DNA of 62,309 bases from Colidextribacter sp. OB.20 (GTDB lineage: Bacteria; Bacillota; Clostridia; Oscillospirales; Oscillospiraceae): contig NZ_QWKG01000023.1 in assembly GCF_009911595.1 (NCBI RefSeq), forward strand, positions 1-62,309, in the 5' to 3' direction. Both the position numbers and the translations under genes were made by a program. Every line of letters begins with the position of its first letter. Position 1 is the stretch's first letter. The notes beneath the pieces were generated by a model. The model was not told the DNA's origin. It made no database searches and was given only the letters and a program-made list of their open reading frames with translations. Positions 16,102 to 24,241 of the stretch are shown here, one piece after another.

Positions 16102-19100
16102 ATGCCCTTTCCTTTAACAGACGAACAGAGGAGGATTGTAGACGACCGGGGCGGCGAGCTGCTGGTGTCGGCGGCGGCGGGTTCGGGCAAGACCCGGGTG
16201 CTGGTGGAGCGGCTGCTGGACCGGGTGGCCGGGGAGAGGATCGACATCGACCGCTTCCTGGTCATCACCTACACCAAGGCGGCGGCGGCGGAGCTGCGGG
16301 GGCGCATCGGCCAGGAGCTGTCCGACCGGCTGGCGGAGACGCCCAACGACGGCCACCTGCGCCGCCAGACCGTGCTGGTCTACCGGACCCAGATCTCCAC
16401 CATTCACGCCTTCTGCGCCGCGATGCTCCGGGAGAGCGGACATCTCCTGGACCTGGACCCGGACTTCCGTCTGTGTGATGAGGGGGAGAGCCGCGTTCTC
16501 ATGGCCCAGGTGCTGGAGGAGGTGCTGGACAGGCGGTATGAGGACCTGTCCCCCGACAGCCCCTTCGCCTGTCTGGTGGATACCCTGTCTGCCGGGCGGG
16601 ACGACAGCCGGCTGGCCCAGATTACCCTGGATATTTTCGCCCGGGTCCAGAGCCACCCCAATCCGGCCCGCTGGCTGGAGGAGCAGAAGAGGCTGTGGGA
16701 GCTGGGGGACATCTCCGACCTGTCCCAGACCCCCTGGGGGGCCCTGCTGCTGGAGGAGACCCGGCGTCAGGCCCGTTCCTGCCGGGACCGGATGGCCCAG
16801 GCCCTGGCGCTGTGCCAGGAGGACGAGCTGTTACAGGTCAACTACGCCCCATCCATCTCCAGGACGCTGGAGAATTTAGAGGAGCTTCTGTCCGCCAAAA
16901 CCTGGGACGGAGCGGGGGCCCTGCTGCCCGTCGCCTTCCCGGACGCGGGCCGGAAGCGGAAGCGCGCCATAGCCCTCAGTCCCTTCGAGGAGGAGCGGAC
17001 TGTCCAGGCCGGAGAGCGGATGAAGGCCATCCGGAAGCGGTGTAAAAAGATACTGGACAAGGCGGCGGAGCCCTTTTCCGGGGACACCGCCGCCCTGCTG
17101 GAGGAGCTGGCCCTGTCCCGGCCCGCCGTCCAGGCCCTGATGGACCTGGTGCTGGACTTCCAGACCGCCTTTTCCCGGGAAAAGGCAAAGCGGGGGCTGG
17201 TGGACTTCTCCGATCTGGAGCACTTCGCGGTGAAGCTGCTCACGGACGAGAGGGGACAGCCCACCCCCCTGGCCCAGTACTGGTCCGCACGGTATGACGA
17301 GGTGCTGGTGGACGAGTATCAGGATACCAATCAGGTGCAGAACGCCATCTTTGACGCCGTCTCCGGCGGGGGCCGGAGGCTGTTCCAGGTGGGAGACGTG
17401 AAGCAGTCCATCTACCGCTTCCGCCTGGCCGACCCCACCATCTTTTTGAACAAGTACCGCCGCTTTCCCGATGGAGAGGCGGCGGAGGAGGGCCAGCCCC
17501 GGCGGCGGGTGCTGTCCCGGAACTTCCGCTCCCGGCCCCAGGTATTGGAGGGGTGCAACGACCTGTTCCGGAGCATTATGTCAACTGAATTTGGGGAGCT
17601 GGACTACACCGACGACCAGGCCCTGGTGCCGGGAAAGGCTTTTCTGGAAAACGGCGGGCCGGGGTCGTCCCGCCCTACTGTAGGGGCCGACGACCTCGGC
17701 GGCCCGTTCAGTTATAGGTCTGACCCCTACGCCCTGGAGCTGGATGCCATTGACCTGTCCATCCTGGAGGCCCGGGAGGGGGAGAAGGAGGACAAGGACC
17801 TGCTGGAGGCCCGGTTCGCCGCCCGGCGGGTGAGGGAGCTGCTGGAGGAGCCCCTGATGGTGGAGGAGGGGGACGGCCTGCGGCGGCTTCGGCCCTCGGA
17901 TGTGATGCTCCTTCTGCGCAGCCCGGGCCCTGTGCTCCACCACTACCTCCAGGCCCTCAACGAGGAGGGCATCCCCTGGACCGCCGACGGCGGCGGGGAC
18001 TTCTTCGAGACCACCGAGGTGAACGTGGCCCTGGCTATTCTTCAGATTGTGGACAACCCCCGGCAGGATGTGGCCCTCATTGCCGCCCTGCGCTCCCCGG
18101 TGTACGGCTTCTCCGGGGACAAGCTGGCCCTCCTCCGGGCAGACAGCGAGGGGGACTTCTACACCGTCCTGACCCACGCCGCCGAAAACGGAGACCGGGA
18201 GTGCCAGGACTTTCTGGACCAGCTGGAGCAGCTGCGCTTTGGGGCGGGGGACCAGACCTGCCGCCAGCTAATGTGGCACATCTTTGAAAAGACCAACCTG
18301 CTGGGGATCTTCGGGGCCATGGAGGGCGGGGCGGAGCGGCAGAGCAACCTGCTGTCCCTCTATGCCCTGGCCGGCCAGCTGGAAAACAGCGGATGCCGGA
18401 CCCTGTTCCAGTTCCTCCTGCGGCTGGACCGGCTGCGGGCCGCCGGCGGCCAGATCGGGAGCGCCGCTAGAAGAGGCCGGGAGGGGGAGGGGGTGTCCAT
18501 CCTGTCCATCCACCGCTCCAAAGGGCTGGAGCGGCCGGTGGTGCTGGTGTGCGGCCTGGGCCGCCGGATCAACCGGGATGACCTGATGCGCCCGGTGCTC
18601 TTTCACCCCGTCCTGGGGGTGGGGCCCACGGGGCTGGACCGGGAGCGGATGGTGCAGTACCCCACCCTGGCCCGGCGGGCGGTGGCCCGCCAGCTGGAGC
18701 GGGAGATGATGGCTGAGGAGCTGCGGCTGCTCTATGTGGCTATGACCCGGGCCCGGGAGAAGCTGATCCTCACCCTGGCCCTCACCGAGGGGGCGGACGC
18801 TCTGGCCCGGCTGGGGGAGAGCCTGCCCATTACCCCCCTGTCCCTGGAGGGACAGCAGAGCGTGGGCGCCTGGGTGCTCCTCTATGCCCTCACCCGGCCC
18901 GAGGGAGAGGGGCTCCGGGCTTTGGCCGGGGTGTCTGTAGGGCGGGACGACCCCGGCCCGCCGTCCTGCGATAATCAGGCCGTTCCGTCAGGGTGGGCCG
19001 GGCCGTCGCGCCTTACAGGCCCCGCTTGGGACATCCGCTGGGTGGACGGGGCCTCTCTGAGAGAAGAGCGTAAAGCAGAAGGACATTACACTGATTGTGC

Positions 19101-19821
19101 GGAGGAGGGGGTGGTAGACGAGGACCTGTCCGCCCGCCTGCGGTGGGTCTACCCCCACCTCCCGGCGGCCAATTTGCCCTCCAAGCTCACCGCCACCCAG
19201 CTCAAGGGCCGGACCCTGGACCGGGAGGCGGCGGAGGAGACCGTTCAGCCCCGGGAGAAGGGCCAGCCCATCACCCGGCCCAGCTTTATCGCCCGGGACC
19301 GGGGCCTCACCCCCGCCCAGCGGGGCACCGCCCTCCACCTGGCTATGCAGTACCTGCCTCTGGACATGGACCCCGGCCTCCAGGCGGTGGAGGCTGAGCT
19401 GGACCGGCTGACCCAGGCCGGCTTCCTCACCCGGCTCCAGCGGGAGGCGGTGGAGCCGGAGCGGCTGTCCGCCTTTTTGACCAGCCCCCTGGGCCGGGCT
19501 ATGGCGGCGGCGGGGGAGCGGTGCCGGCGGGAGTTTAAATTTTCCGTTTTGGATTCCGCCCTGAACTATTTTCCCGAGGGCAGGGGGGAGGAGGTCCTCC
19601 TCCAGGGGGTCATCGACGCCTGGTTTGAGGGGGAGGACGGGTCCATCATCGTGGTGGACTTCAAGAGCGACCGTGTCCGCCCCGGCGGGGAGCTGGACCG
19701 GGCCCGGGAGTACCGCCCCCAGCTCAACGCCTACAGCCAGGCCCTGTCCGCCATCCTGGGAAAGCCCGTCAACCGGCAGGTGCTGTGGTTCTTCGCCACC
19801 GATACGGCGGTGGAGCTGTAG
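16102..19821 (+). CDS. addA: AddA, ATP-dependent helicase/nuclease subunit A
   Basis: 1239 residues from the ATG at 16102, with AGAGGAG upstream. It is a UvrD/PcrA-type helicase: Walker A AAAGSGKT at residues 24-31, Walker B with DEYQDTN at residue 404, motif GDVKQSIYRFR, and LYVAMTRAREKL. The C-terminal nuclease has VVDFKSDR. It is the 3'-5' helicase and nuclease half of AddAB. Two extra peptide segments, near residues 517-539 and 945-972, are encoded by palindromic repeats (see repeat entries) and sit in low-conservation surface regions. The frame stays open through both, so the protein is probably active. Confidence 0.93.
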   Translation: MPFPLTDEQRRIVDDRGGELLVSAAAGSGKTRVLVERLLDRVAGERIDIDRFLVITYTKAAAAELRGRIGQELSDRLAETPNDGHLRRQTVLVYRTQISTIHAFCAAMLRESGHLLDLDPDFRLCDEGESRVLMAQVLEEVLDRRYEDLSPDSPFACLVDTLSAGRDDSRLAQITLDIFARVQSHPNPARWLEEQKRLWELGDISDLSQTPWGALLLEETRRQARSCRDRMAQALALCQEDELLQVNYAPSISRTLENLEELLSAKTWDGAGALLPVAFPDAGRKRKRAIALSPFEEERTVQAGERMKAIRKRCKKILDKAAEPFSGDTAALLEELALSRPAVQALMDLVLDFQTAFSREKAKRGLVDFSDLEHFAVKLLTDERGQPTPLAQYWSARYDEVLVDEYQDTNQVQNAIFDAVSGGGRRLFQVGDVKQSIYRFRLADPTIFLNKYRRFPDGEAAEEGQPRRRVLSRNFRSRPQVLEGCNDLFRSIMSTEFGELDYTDDQALVPGKAFLENGGPGSSRPTVGADDLGGPFSYRSDPYALELDAIDLSILEAREGEKEDKDLLEARFAARRVRELLEEPLMVEEGDGLRRLRPSDVMLLLRSPGPVLHHYLQALNEEGIPWTADGGGDFFETTEVNVALAILQIVDNPRQDVALIAALRSPVYGFSGDKLALLRADSEGDFYTVLTHAAENGDRECQDFLDQLEQLRFGAGDQTCRQLMWHIFEKTNLLGIFGAMEGGAERQSNLLSLYALAGQLENSGCRTLFQFLLRLDRLRAAGGQIGSAARRGREGEGVSILSIHRSKGLERPVVLVCGLGRRINRDDLMRPVLFHPVLGVGPTGLDRERMVQYPTLARRAVARQLEREMMAEELRLLYVAMTRAREKLILTLALTEGADALARLGESLPITPLSLEGQQSVGAWVLLYALTRPEGEGLRALAGVSVGRDDPGPPSCDNQAVPSGWAGPSRLTGPAWDIRWVDGASLREERKAEGHYTDCAEEGVVDEDLSARLRWVYPHLPAANLPSKLTATQLKGRTLDREAAEETVQPREKGQPITRPSFIARDRGLTPAQRGTALHLAMQYLPLDMDPGLQAVEAELDRLTQAGFLTRLQREAVEPERLSAFLTSPLGRAMAAAGERCRREFKFSVLDSALNYFPEGRGEEVLLQGVIDAWFEGEDGSIIVVDFKSDRVRPGGELDRAREYRPQLNAYSQALSAILGKPVNRQVLWFFATDTAVEL
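17652..17717. repeat. Palindromic repeat inside addA, first copy
   Basis: The GGGTCGTCCCGCCCTAC end is joined head-on to TGTAGGGGCCGACGACCTCGGCGG, as in the repeat at 15954. The insert is read in frame as part of AddA (GGPGSSRPTVGADDLGGPF) with no stop codon. Confidence 0.75.
18936..19017. repeat. Palindromic repeat inside addA, second copy
   Basis: Begins TGTAGGGCGGGACGACC and ends GGGCCGTCGCGCCTTACA, the same ends as the intergenic copies. It is translated in frame as a Pro/Gly/Ser-rich segment (VGRDDPGPPSCDNQ ... WAGPSRL). Confidence 0.78.
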
Positions 19822-19854
19822 CGGCATCAATTATGAGCTTTTTCTGAAATCTTA

Positions 19855-19883
19855 TTGACTTTTGCAACTGCATAATATATAAT
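19855..19883 (+). promoter_or_regulatory. Promoter of the ribbon-helix-helix gene
   Basis: TTGACT at 19855-19860, 17-bp spacer, TATAAT at 19878-19883. CTTTTGC at about 19859 and GCAAAAG downstream of the -10 form an inverted repeat that could be an operator for the encoded regulator. Confidence 0.65.
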
Positions 19884-19911
19884 AAAGCGGTGGCAAAAGT
19901 GAGGTGAAGAA

Positions 19912-20094
19912 GTGTTGCCAAGGACAGGACGTCCAATCAAAGGAACAAGCAAGCGGGATAAAAGCTTACAGCTTCGTATGAGCAAGGAGGAATTGATACT
20001 GCTTGACGAATGCGCCAAGCGGCTTGACATTTCCAGGACCGATGTTGTAAACAAGGGAATCAGGCTTGTGAAAGATGGATTGGACAAAAAATAA
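19912..20094 (+). CDS. Ribbon-helix-helix (CopG/Arc-like) DNA-binding protein
   Basis: 60 residues from a GTG at 19912, with AGGTGA 6 bases upstream. The sequence fits a ribbon-helix-helix: a basic start (GRPIKGTSKRDKSLQLRMS) that supplies the strand, then two helices (EELILLDECAKRLD; SRTDVVNKGIRLVKDGLDKK). Such proteins bind DNA as dimers and often repress their own genes or act as antitoxins. No toxin gene is adjacent on this strand; the gene 114 bp downstream encodes a 65-residue protein without a known toxin fold. Confidence 0.72.
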   Translation: MLPRTGRPIKGTSKRDKSLQLRMSKEELILLDECAKRLDISRTDVVNKGIRLVKDGLDKK

Positions 20095-20207
20095 CGGAAA
20101 CGCCCTCCCGTCGAAAGTTGAGCGAATCCGTTATCATACCATACCCGGAGGTTTGGTAAATCTGATTATGCCATATCTCCCGGTAAAAATCAAGGAGGTC
20201 TTTCGGA

Positions 20208-20405
20208 ATGGAGCCTATTATTAAAGAAATCAAGCGGTATATTGAGCAGACCGGGATGGACAAGAAAGCGGATGTGGATTATCAGATTGGAATGAATGAT
20301 ATCCTTGCTCTGTGCGACGTAGCGGACCGGGACACCTGTGGGGCGATCTGCTATACGTTTTTATTTGGCAGAGCTATGGGTTGGCGGGCTGCGAAAGAGA
20401 TGTAA
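20208..20405 (+). CDS. Small hypothetical protein
   Basis: 65 residues with a strong AAGGAGG site 9 bases from the ATG. Helical N-terminus (IKEIKRYIEQTGMDKKADVD) and a hydrophobic C-terminal half (CGAICYTFLFGRAMGWRAAKEM). Not recognised. It resembles small proteins from phage or element accessory genes that end in GWRAAKE-type helices. A terminator follows. Confidence 0.5.
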   Translation: MEPIIKEIKRYIEQTGMDKKADVDYQIGMNDILALCDVADRDTCGAICYTFLFGRAMGWRAAKEM

Positions 20406-20431
20406 CCACCGCCAGGACGATTACAAGGTCA

Positions 20432-20454
20432 GCCCGCTCCAATTCGGAGCGGGC
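20432..20454. terminator. Bidirectional hairpin between convergent genes
   Basis: GCCCGCTCC / GGAGCGGGC, a 9-bp perfect stem with an AATTC loop. An outer AAGG/CCTT pair extends it. The T tracts are short. It serves the 65-residue gene and the PRC-barrel gene. Confidence 0.55.
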
Positions 20455-20459
20455 CGTCC

Positions 20460-20693
20460 TTATTTCTCCACCAAAATAATGTCCTCCCCGAAGCGCTTGA
20501 CAGCGGTCCAGGGGATGATCTTGTCCTCCTCCCGACCCAGCAGGCCGAAGAAGCGCCGCTTTCCGGGGACGATGAGGGACCGGACCTGGCCGGAACCCAG
20601 GTCCACCTCCATATCCCCCACGTAGCCGTAGCGTGTCCCGTCCTCCACGCTGATGACCTCTTTGTACCGCAGCTCCGCGATCCGAGTTTCCAT
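20460..20693 (-). CDS. YlmC/YmxH family PRC-barrel protein
   Basis: 77 residues (METRIAELRYKEVISVEDGT). It shows the PRC-barrel signature: an N-terminal KEVISVEDGTRYGYVGDMEV segment and IPWTAVKRFGEDIILV at the end. YlmC/YmxH proteins are widespread in spore formers and are often expressed during sporulation, with an unclear molecular role. The length matches the family. A GGAGGGGCAGGT-like site precedes the ATG on the minus strand. Confidence 0.85.
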   Translation of the reverse strand: METRIAELRYKEVISVEDGTRYGYVGDMEVDLGSGQVRSLIVPGKRRFFGLLGREEDKIIPWTAVKRFGEDIILVEK

Positions 20694-20854
20694 ACCTGCC
20701 CCTCCAGAAAAGAAGTTTTAGTTCAGAATATGCGGGGCCGGGGCTGTCCAATGCCTTTAAGAAAACCTTTATGAAATCTTAATTTTCCTACTAGTTTGTC
20801 CTTAATAAAGCCCTGCTATCCTTGTGGACAGAACAACGAGAGGAGGAGCGGGAT

Positions 20855-22099
20855 ATGGATTGGATGTTTCCTGCCGCGCTGGCCCTGACGGGCACAATGG
20901 GAGTATTGATGGGAATCTGGGGGCTGTGGTATCTGATTTCCAGCCTGGCCTGCGTCAAAAGGCCCATGGACTATGGCTTTCATCCGGCCAGGACAAAATT
21001 CGCGGTCCTGATCGCCGCCCGGAACGAGGAGCTGGTGATCGGGCCCCTGATTAACAGCCTGCTGATGCAGGACTACCCCGCCGAGCTGTATGACATCTGG
21101 GTGGTGCCCAACAACTGCGCCGACAACACCGCCCTGGCGGCCCGGAGCTGCGGGGCCAAGGTGCTGGAGTGCACCGTCCCGGTGAAGAGCAAGGGGGAGG
21201 TTCTGCGCTTCGCCTACAACCGCCTGCGGGGCCGGCGGTATGACGCCTGGCTGGTCTTTGACGCGGACAACGTGGTGGATTCCCGATTCCTGGCGGAGAT
21301 GAACAACGCCCGGATGACCGGAGTTCAGGCAGCCCAGGGCTATCGGGACAGCAAGAACCCCTACGACACCGCCGTGTCCGGCTGTTCCTCCATCTACTAC
21401 TGGATGATGGACCGCTTCCACAACGGCGGCAAGGCGGGGCTGGGGGTGTCCGCCATGATCGGCGGCACCGGCTTCATGGTGACTCAGACGCTGCTGGACC
21501 GGCTGGGCGGCTGGCGCTCCGAGACCATCAGCGAGGATCTGGAGCTCACCGCCCAGACCGTGCTGGCGGGGGAGAGGGTGGCCTATGTCCCCAAGGCGAT
21601 TACCTACGACGAGCAGCCCCTCACCTGGGAGCAGTCCTTCACTCAGCGCCGCCGCTGGTCCAGCGGCACCCTGCAGGTGGCCCAGCGCTACCTGCCCGGC
21701 CTGGGGGAGGAGCAGGCCCTGCGGCCCCGGCTGACTCTGTTCGACTTTGAGTTTACCCTCCTGATGCCCGCCTACCAGCTGTCCGCCCTGGCGGGGCTGG
21801 TCTGTACCGCCCTGGCCGCCGCCCTGGGAGGGAAAACGGTCCTACAGTCCCTGGTCCTGGCCCTGACGGGGGCCTGCGGCAATATCGCCTGGGCCGCCCT
21901 CACCGCCACTGTGGCTGCCGGAATTGTCCTCACCCTGGAGGGCAAGTGGGACCGCCGGCTGTGGAAGGGCCTGTGTACCTACTGGCTGTTCCTCCTCACC
22001 TGGCTGCCCATCACGGCCGCCAGCTTCTGGAAAAAGACCACCGTCTGGAAGGAGATTCGCCACACCCGCGGCATGGCGCCCGAATTGCCGGGAAGATAA
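20855..22099 (+). CDS. Membrane glycosyltransferase family 2
   Basis: 414 residues from the ATG at 20855 (MDWMFPAALALTG), with AGGAGGAG 9 bases upstream. One membrane helix lies near residues 8-30, then the GT2 catalytic domain: VLIAARNEELV, DADN at 136-139, an EDLELT motif and QRRRW at 264-268. Three to four membrane helices follow. This layout matches processive beta-glycosyltransferases such as PgaC/NodC-like enzymes that make and export a polysaccharide. No polysaccharide operon partners are seen; a lipoprotein gene follows after 10 bp. Confidence 0.83.
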   Translation: MDWMFPAALALTGTMGVLMGIWGLWYLISSLACVKRPMDYGFHPARTKFAVLIAARNEELVIGPLINSLLMQDYPAELYDIWVVPNNCADNTALAARSCGAKVLECTVPVKSKGEVLRFAYNRLRGRRYDAWLVFDADNVVDSRFLAEMNNARMTGVQAAQGYRDSKNPYDTAVSGCSSIYYWMMDRFHNGGKAGLGVSAMIGGTGFMVTQTLLDRLGGWRSETISEDLELTAQTVLAGERVAYVPKAITYDEQPLTWEQSFTQRRRWSSGTLQVAQRYLPGLGEEQALRPRLTLFDFEFTLLMPAYQLSALAGLVCTALAAALGGKTVLQSLVLALTGACGNIAWAALTATVAAGIVLTLEGKWDRRLWKGLCTYWLFLLTWLPITAASFWKKTTVWKEIRHTRGMAPELPGR

Positions 22100-22109
22100 G
22101 GAGGAAGCA

Positions 22110-22568
22110 ATGAAAAAGTATTTGACCGTTTTTTTAGCTCTGGCCTGTATGGCAAGCTTGGCTGCCTGTGCCGGCCGGACAGCGCAGAAGGACAGCGGCA
22201 CACCAGATAATGCCGAGGTTCCCGAGGATCAATTTGTCATCAATATTGTCTGTCAGGATAAGGATATCGATCAGATCTCATATGCTGCCTATGTGGACGG
22301 AGAACGCCGCAGTATGGGCAGGCAGGCTGTTTTGGAGAACGGAAAGGACACCACGTACACCTTTACGCTGAGATTTTCTCCCGATGATTTTGAGGAGGGA
22401 GACGACGTATCCCAATTTTCCATTGCTCTGTCCCCGTTCAGGAAGGGAGAAAAAGAGAGCGTGGATACCACAGAGCCGGTAGCCATCCCGATAGAGTATG
22501 GAAGCGCGTGTGCGATGACCCTCTTTGAGGATGGCGGCCGCTACACGGCAGAGCTTCTGGAGACATAA
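22110..22568 (+). CDS. Putative lipoprotein
   Basis: 152 residues. The start MKKYLTVFLALACMASLAAC is a type II signal peptide with a lipobox (LAAC) and Cys20. The mature part is acidic, with strands rich in Thr and Phe, and no known domain. AAGGAGG precedes the ATG. The 10-bp gap to the glycosyltransferase gene suggests co-transcription; it may sit on the outer face of the membrane near the secreted glycan. Confidence 0.75.
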   Translation: MKKYLTVFLALACMASLAACAGRTAQKDSGTPDNAEVPEDQFVINIVCQDKDIDQISYAAYVDGERRSMGRQAVLENGKDTTYTFTLRFSPDDFEEGDDVSQFSIALSPFRKGEKESVDTTEPVAIPIEYGSACAMTLFEDGGRYTAELLET

Positions 22569-22570
22569 AC

Positions 22571-22600
22571 AAACCGCCGCCCCACAGGGGGCGGCGGTTT
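22571..22600. terminator. Terminator after the lipoprotein gene
   Basis: AAACCGCCGCCCC / GGGGCGGCGGTTT with a 4-base loop. It separates two convergent genes and can serve both strands. Confidence 0.7.
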
Positions 22601-22612
22601 GCTCTGTTCCGG

Positions 22613-22825
22613 CTAAAGCTTAAAATCCTCTTCGTTCAGGTTGGCGGTGCTCAGCTTCGCGGGGCGGGGGGGCACCCGTTTCAGCGGGTCATAGCGGAAG
22701 GCTCCGCAGTGGGAGCCGGCGGACATAACGCCCTTTTTGGGACAGACGATCTGCCCCGGGTCCAGCTCACGCCCCCGGGCGCAGTAGGCGCATCGGGGCT
22801 CAATCGCGGTCTGAAACAGTTTTAT
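22613..22825 (-). CDS. Cys-rich small protein, probable ATA start
   Basis: 70 residues if started at the ATA at 22825 (IKLFQTAIEPRCAYCARG), which has AAAGGGG 9 bases upstream. The only usual start codon in frame is a GTG at 22891, but a TATAAT promoter at 22862-22867 lies downstream of it, so the transcript would not include that GTG. The protein has CAYC and IVCPKKGVMSAGSHC, a likely metal-binding Cys set, and a C-terminus (DPLKRVPPRPAKLS) typical of a small conserved family in Oscillospiraceae. Function unknown. Confidence 0.6.
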   Translation of the reverse strand: MKLFQTAIEPRCAYCARGRELDPGQIVCPKKGVMSAGSHCGAFRYDPLKRVPPRPAKLSTANLNEEDFKL

Positions 22826-22861
22826 GGCGGCGCACCCCTTTCTTTTGGTTTGACTGTGACC

Positions 22862-22867
22862 ATTATA
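22862..22867 (-). promoter_or_regulatory. Extended -10 element overlapping the ylbJ stop codon
   Basis: Read on the minus strand the sequence is TATGGTATAATGG: an extended TGG-TATAAT. The TAA inside it is the ylbJ stop codon. A weak -35 (TGGCAA) lies 18 bp upstream. Confidence 0.5.
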
Positions 22868-24044
22868 CCATAGTCCGCCGCCCTTTGCCACTGTTTTTTT
22901 GCACTACCCAGACGGTTAGGGCCAAAAAGGCCAGCCATACCCCCCAGGCGGCTGCGGCGGACAGAGTGAGGGCTCTTTGAAAGTCCAGCTGAGCGATGGC
23001 CTCGGTCTGCTCGGCCAGGTAGAAGGAGGCGGGGCTGCTTGCGGGGAACAGCCGGAACAGCAGGGAGGCCAGCCCGGCGGAGATGGCGCCGTGGAGCAGC
23101 TTGCCTGTGAAGTAGGTCCCCATGGACAGACCGCTGTCCCCCAGAAAGGCCAGCACCTGGCAGTGGACGGACACCCCCGCCCAGCCCAGCATAAAGGCCG
23201 CCATAGACAGCCGGCCGGACAGGGTGCCGTCGGTGAGGGATGACACCCCGGAGGACAGCTCCACCAGCCCGGTGAGCAGCCGCTCCGCCCAGGTCCGGTC
23301 CATCCCCAGAGGGGCCAGGAGGGCGGACAGCAGCCGGGCGGCGGCGCCCAGAACGCCGGCGTAGGCCAGGATGCGCAGGAACACGGTAAAGAACAGGACG
23401 AAGGCGCAGATGTTCAGGGTGGACTGAAGGGCCCCGGTGACCGAGTGGGTAAAGGCTCTGGGGAAGCTGGCGGTCTGGAACTGGGCCCCCACACGGCGGC
23501 TGGTCCGGGGGCCCTCGCCGGGCCTGTAGAACCGGAACAGAAGTCCCACCGCCAGAGAGGCCAGCAGGTGGGCCAGGTAGAGCAGCAGCCCCGCCGCTCC
23601 GCTGCCGAACACCCCGGCCCCCACCACCCCCAGAATGAAGGCGGGGCTGCTGTTGTTGCAGAAGGCCAGCATCCGCTCTGCCTCGGTGCGGGAGCACTGG
23701 CCGTTTTCATACAGCTGGATGGCCGTCCGGGCCCCTACGGGGTAGCCCCCCACAAAGCCCAGGGCCAGGGCGGCGGCGCAGCTGCCGTTGACCCGGAACA
23801 GGGGAGCCATCACCGGCTCCAGCAGCTTTCCCAGATACCGGGACATGCCCAGCTCCACCACCAGAGAGGACAGCACGAAGAAGGGGAACAGGGAGGGCAG
23901 GATCACGTTGCCGCACAGGGCGATGCCGTCCCGCATAGCCCCTATGGCCTGCTCCGGCCACAGCACCAGAGCCAGAGTGGCCCACAGCAGCCCCGCACCC
24001 AGCAGGATATCCCGATACCGCGCCTTGCCCACAAGCCTTCCCAT
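22863..24044 (-). CDS. ylbJ: Sporulation integral membrane protein YlbJ
   Basis: 393 residues from the ATG at 24044 (MGRLVGKARYRD), with GGGAGGGG 7 bases upstream. It is a polytopic protein with the gate-like repeats of the nucleoside transporter/YlbJ group: LPSLFPFFVLSSLVVELG, GFVGGYPVGARTA and SPAFILGVVGAGVFG. In Bacillus YlbJ is a sigma-E gene needed for spore cortex formation. The stop is embedded in the -10 box of the next minus-strand gene. Confidence 0.88.
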   Translation of the reverse strand: MGRLVGKARYRDILLGAGLLWATLALVLWPEQAIGAMRDGIALCGNVILPSLFPFFVLSSLVVELGMSRYLGKLLEPVMAPLFRVNGSCAAALALGFVGGYPVGARTAIQLYENGQCSRTEAERMLAFCNNSSPAFILGVVGAGVFGSGAAGLLLYLAHLLASLAVGLLFRFYRPGEGPRTSRRVGAQFQTASFPRAFTHSVTGALQSTLNICAFVLFFTVFLRILAYAGVLGAAARLLSALLAPLGMDRTWAERLLTGLVELSSGVSSLTDGTLSGRLSMAAFMLGWAGVSVHCQVLAFLGDSGLSMGTYFTGKLLHGAISAGLASLLFRLFPASSPASFYLAEQTEAIAQLDFQRALTLSAAAAWGVWLAFLALTVWVVQKNSGKGRRTMV

Positions 24045-24175
24045 AGCCGTACCCCTCCCTGAAAAAATCCTCTTTGAGGATATGCGGGGAGGGGAGATTT
24101 CTTGCCTGTCCCATGGCGGGAGGGAAAAACCCGCTCCCGAAGAAAACACTGGTATTTTTCCCGGGCTTGTGCTAA

Positions 24176-24199
24176 TATAGTATTAAGTATAGTATTAAG
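24176..24199. repeat. Two tandem copies of a 12-bp AT-rich unit upstream of uppP
   Basis: TATAGTATTAAG occurs twice in direct tandem. Each copy contains a TATAGT hexamer that could act as a -10 box. It lies 42 bp before the uppP start. Confidence 0.6.
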
Positions 24200-24241
24200 T
24201 GATTTTATGGGCTTTTGGCCCGTTTAAGGGGGTACAACCTT

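Noticed and set aside
19912-20405. Toxin-antitoxin pair formed by the ribbon-helix-helix gene and the next gene
   Set aside because: The two genes are 114 bp apart, each has its own ribosome binding site, and the second protein does not resemble a known toxin.
24176-24199. Short tandem repeat as a possible CRISPR or replication iteron
   Set aside because: Only two 12-bp copies without spacers; more likely part of the uppP promoter region.
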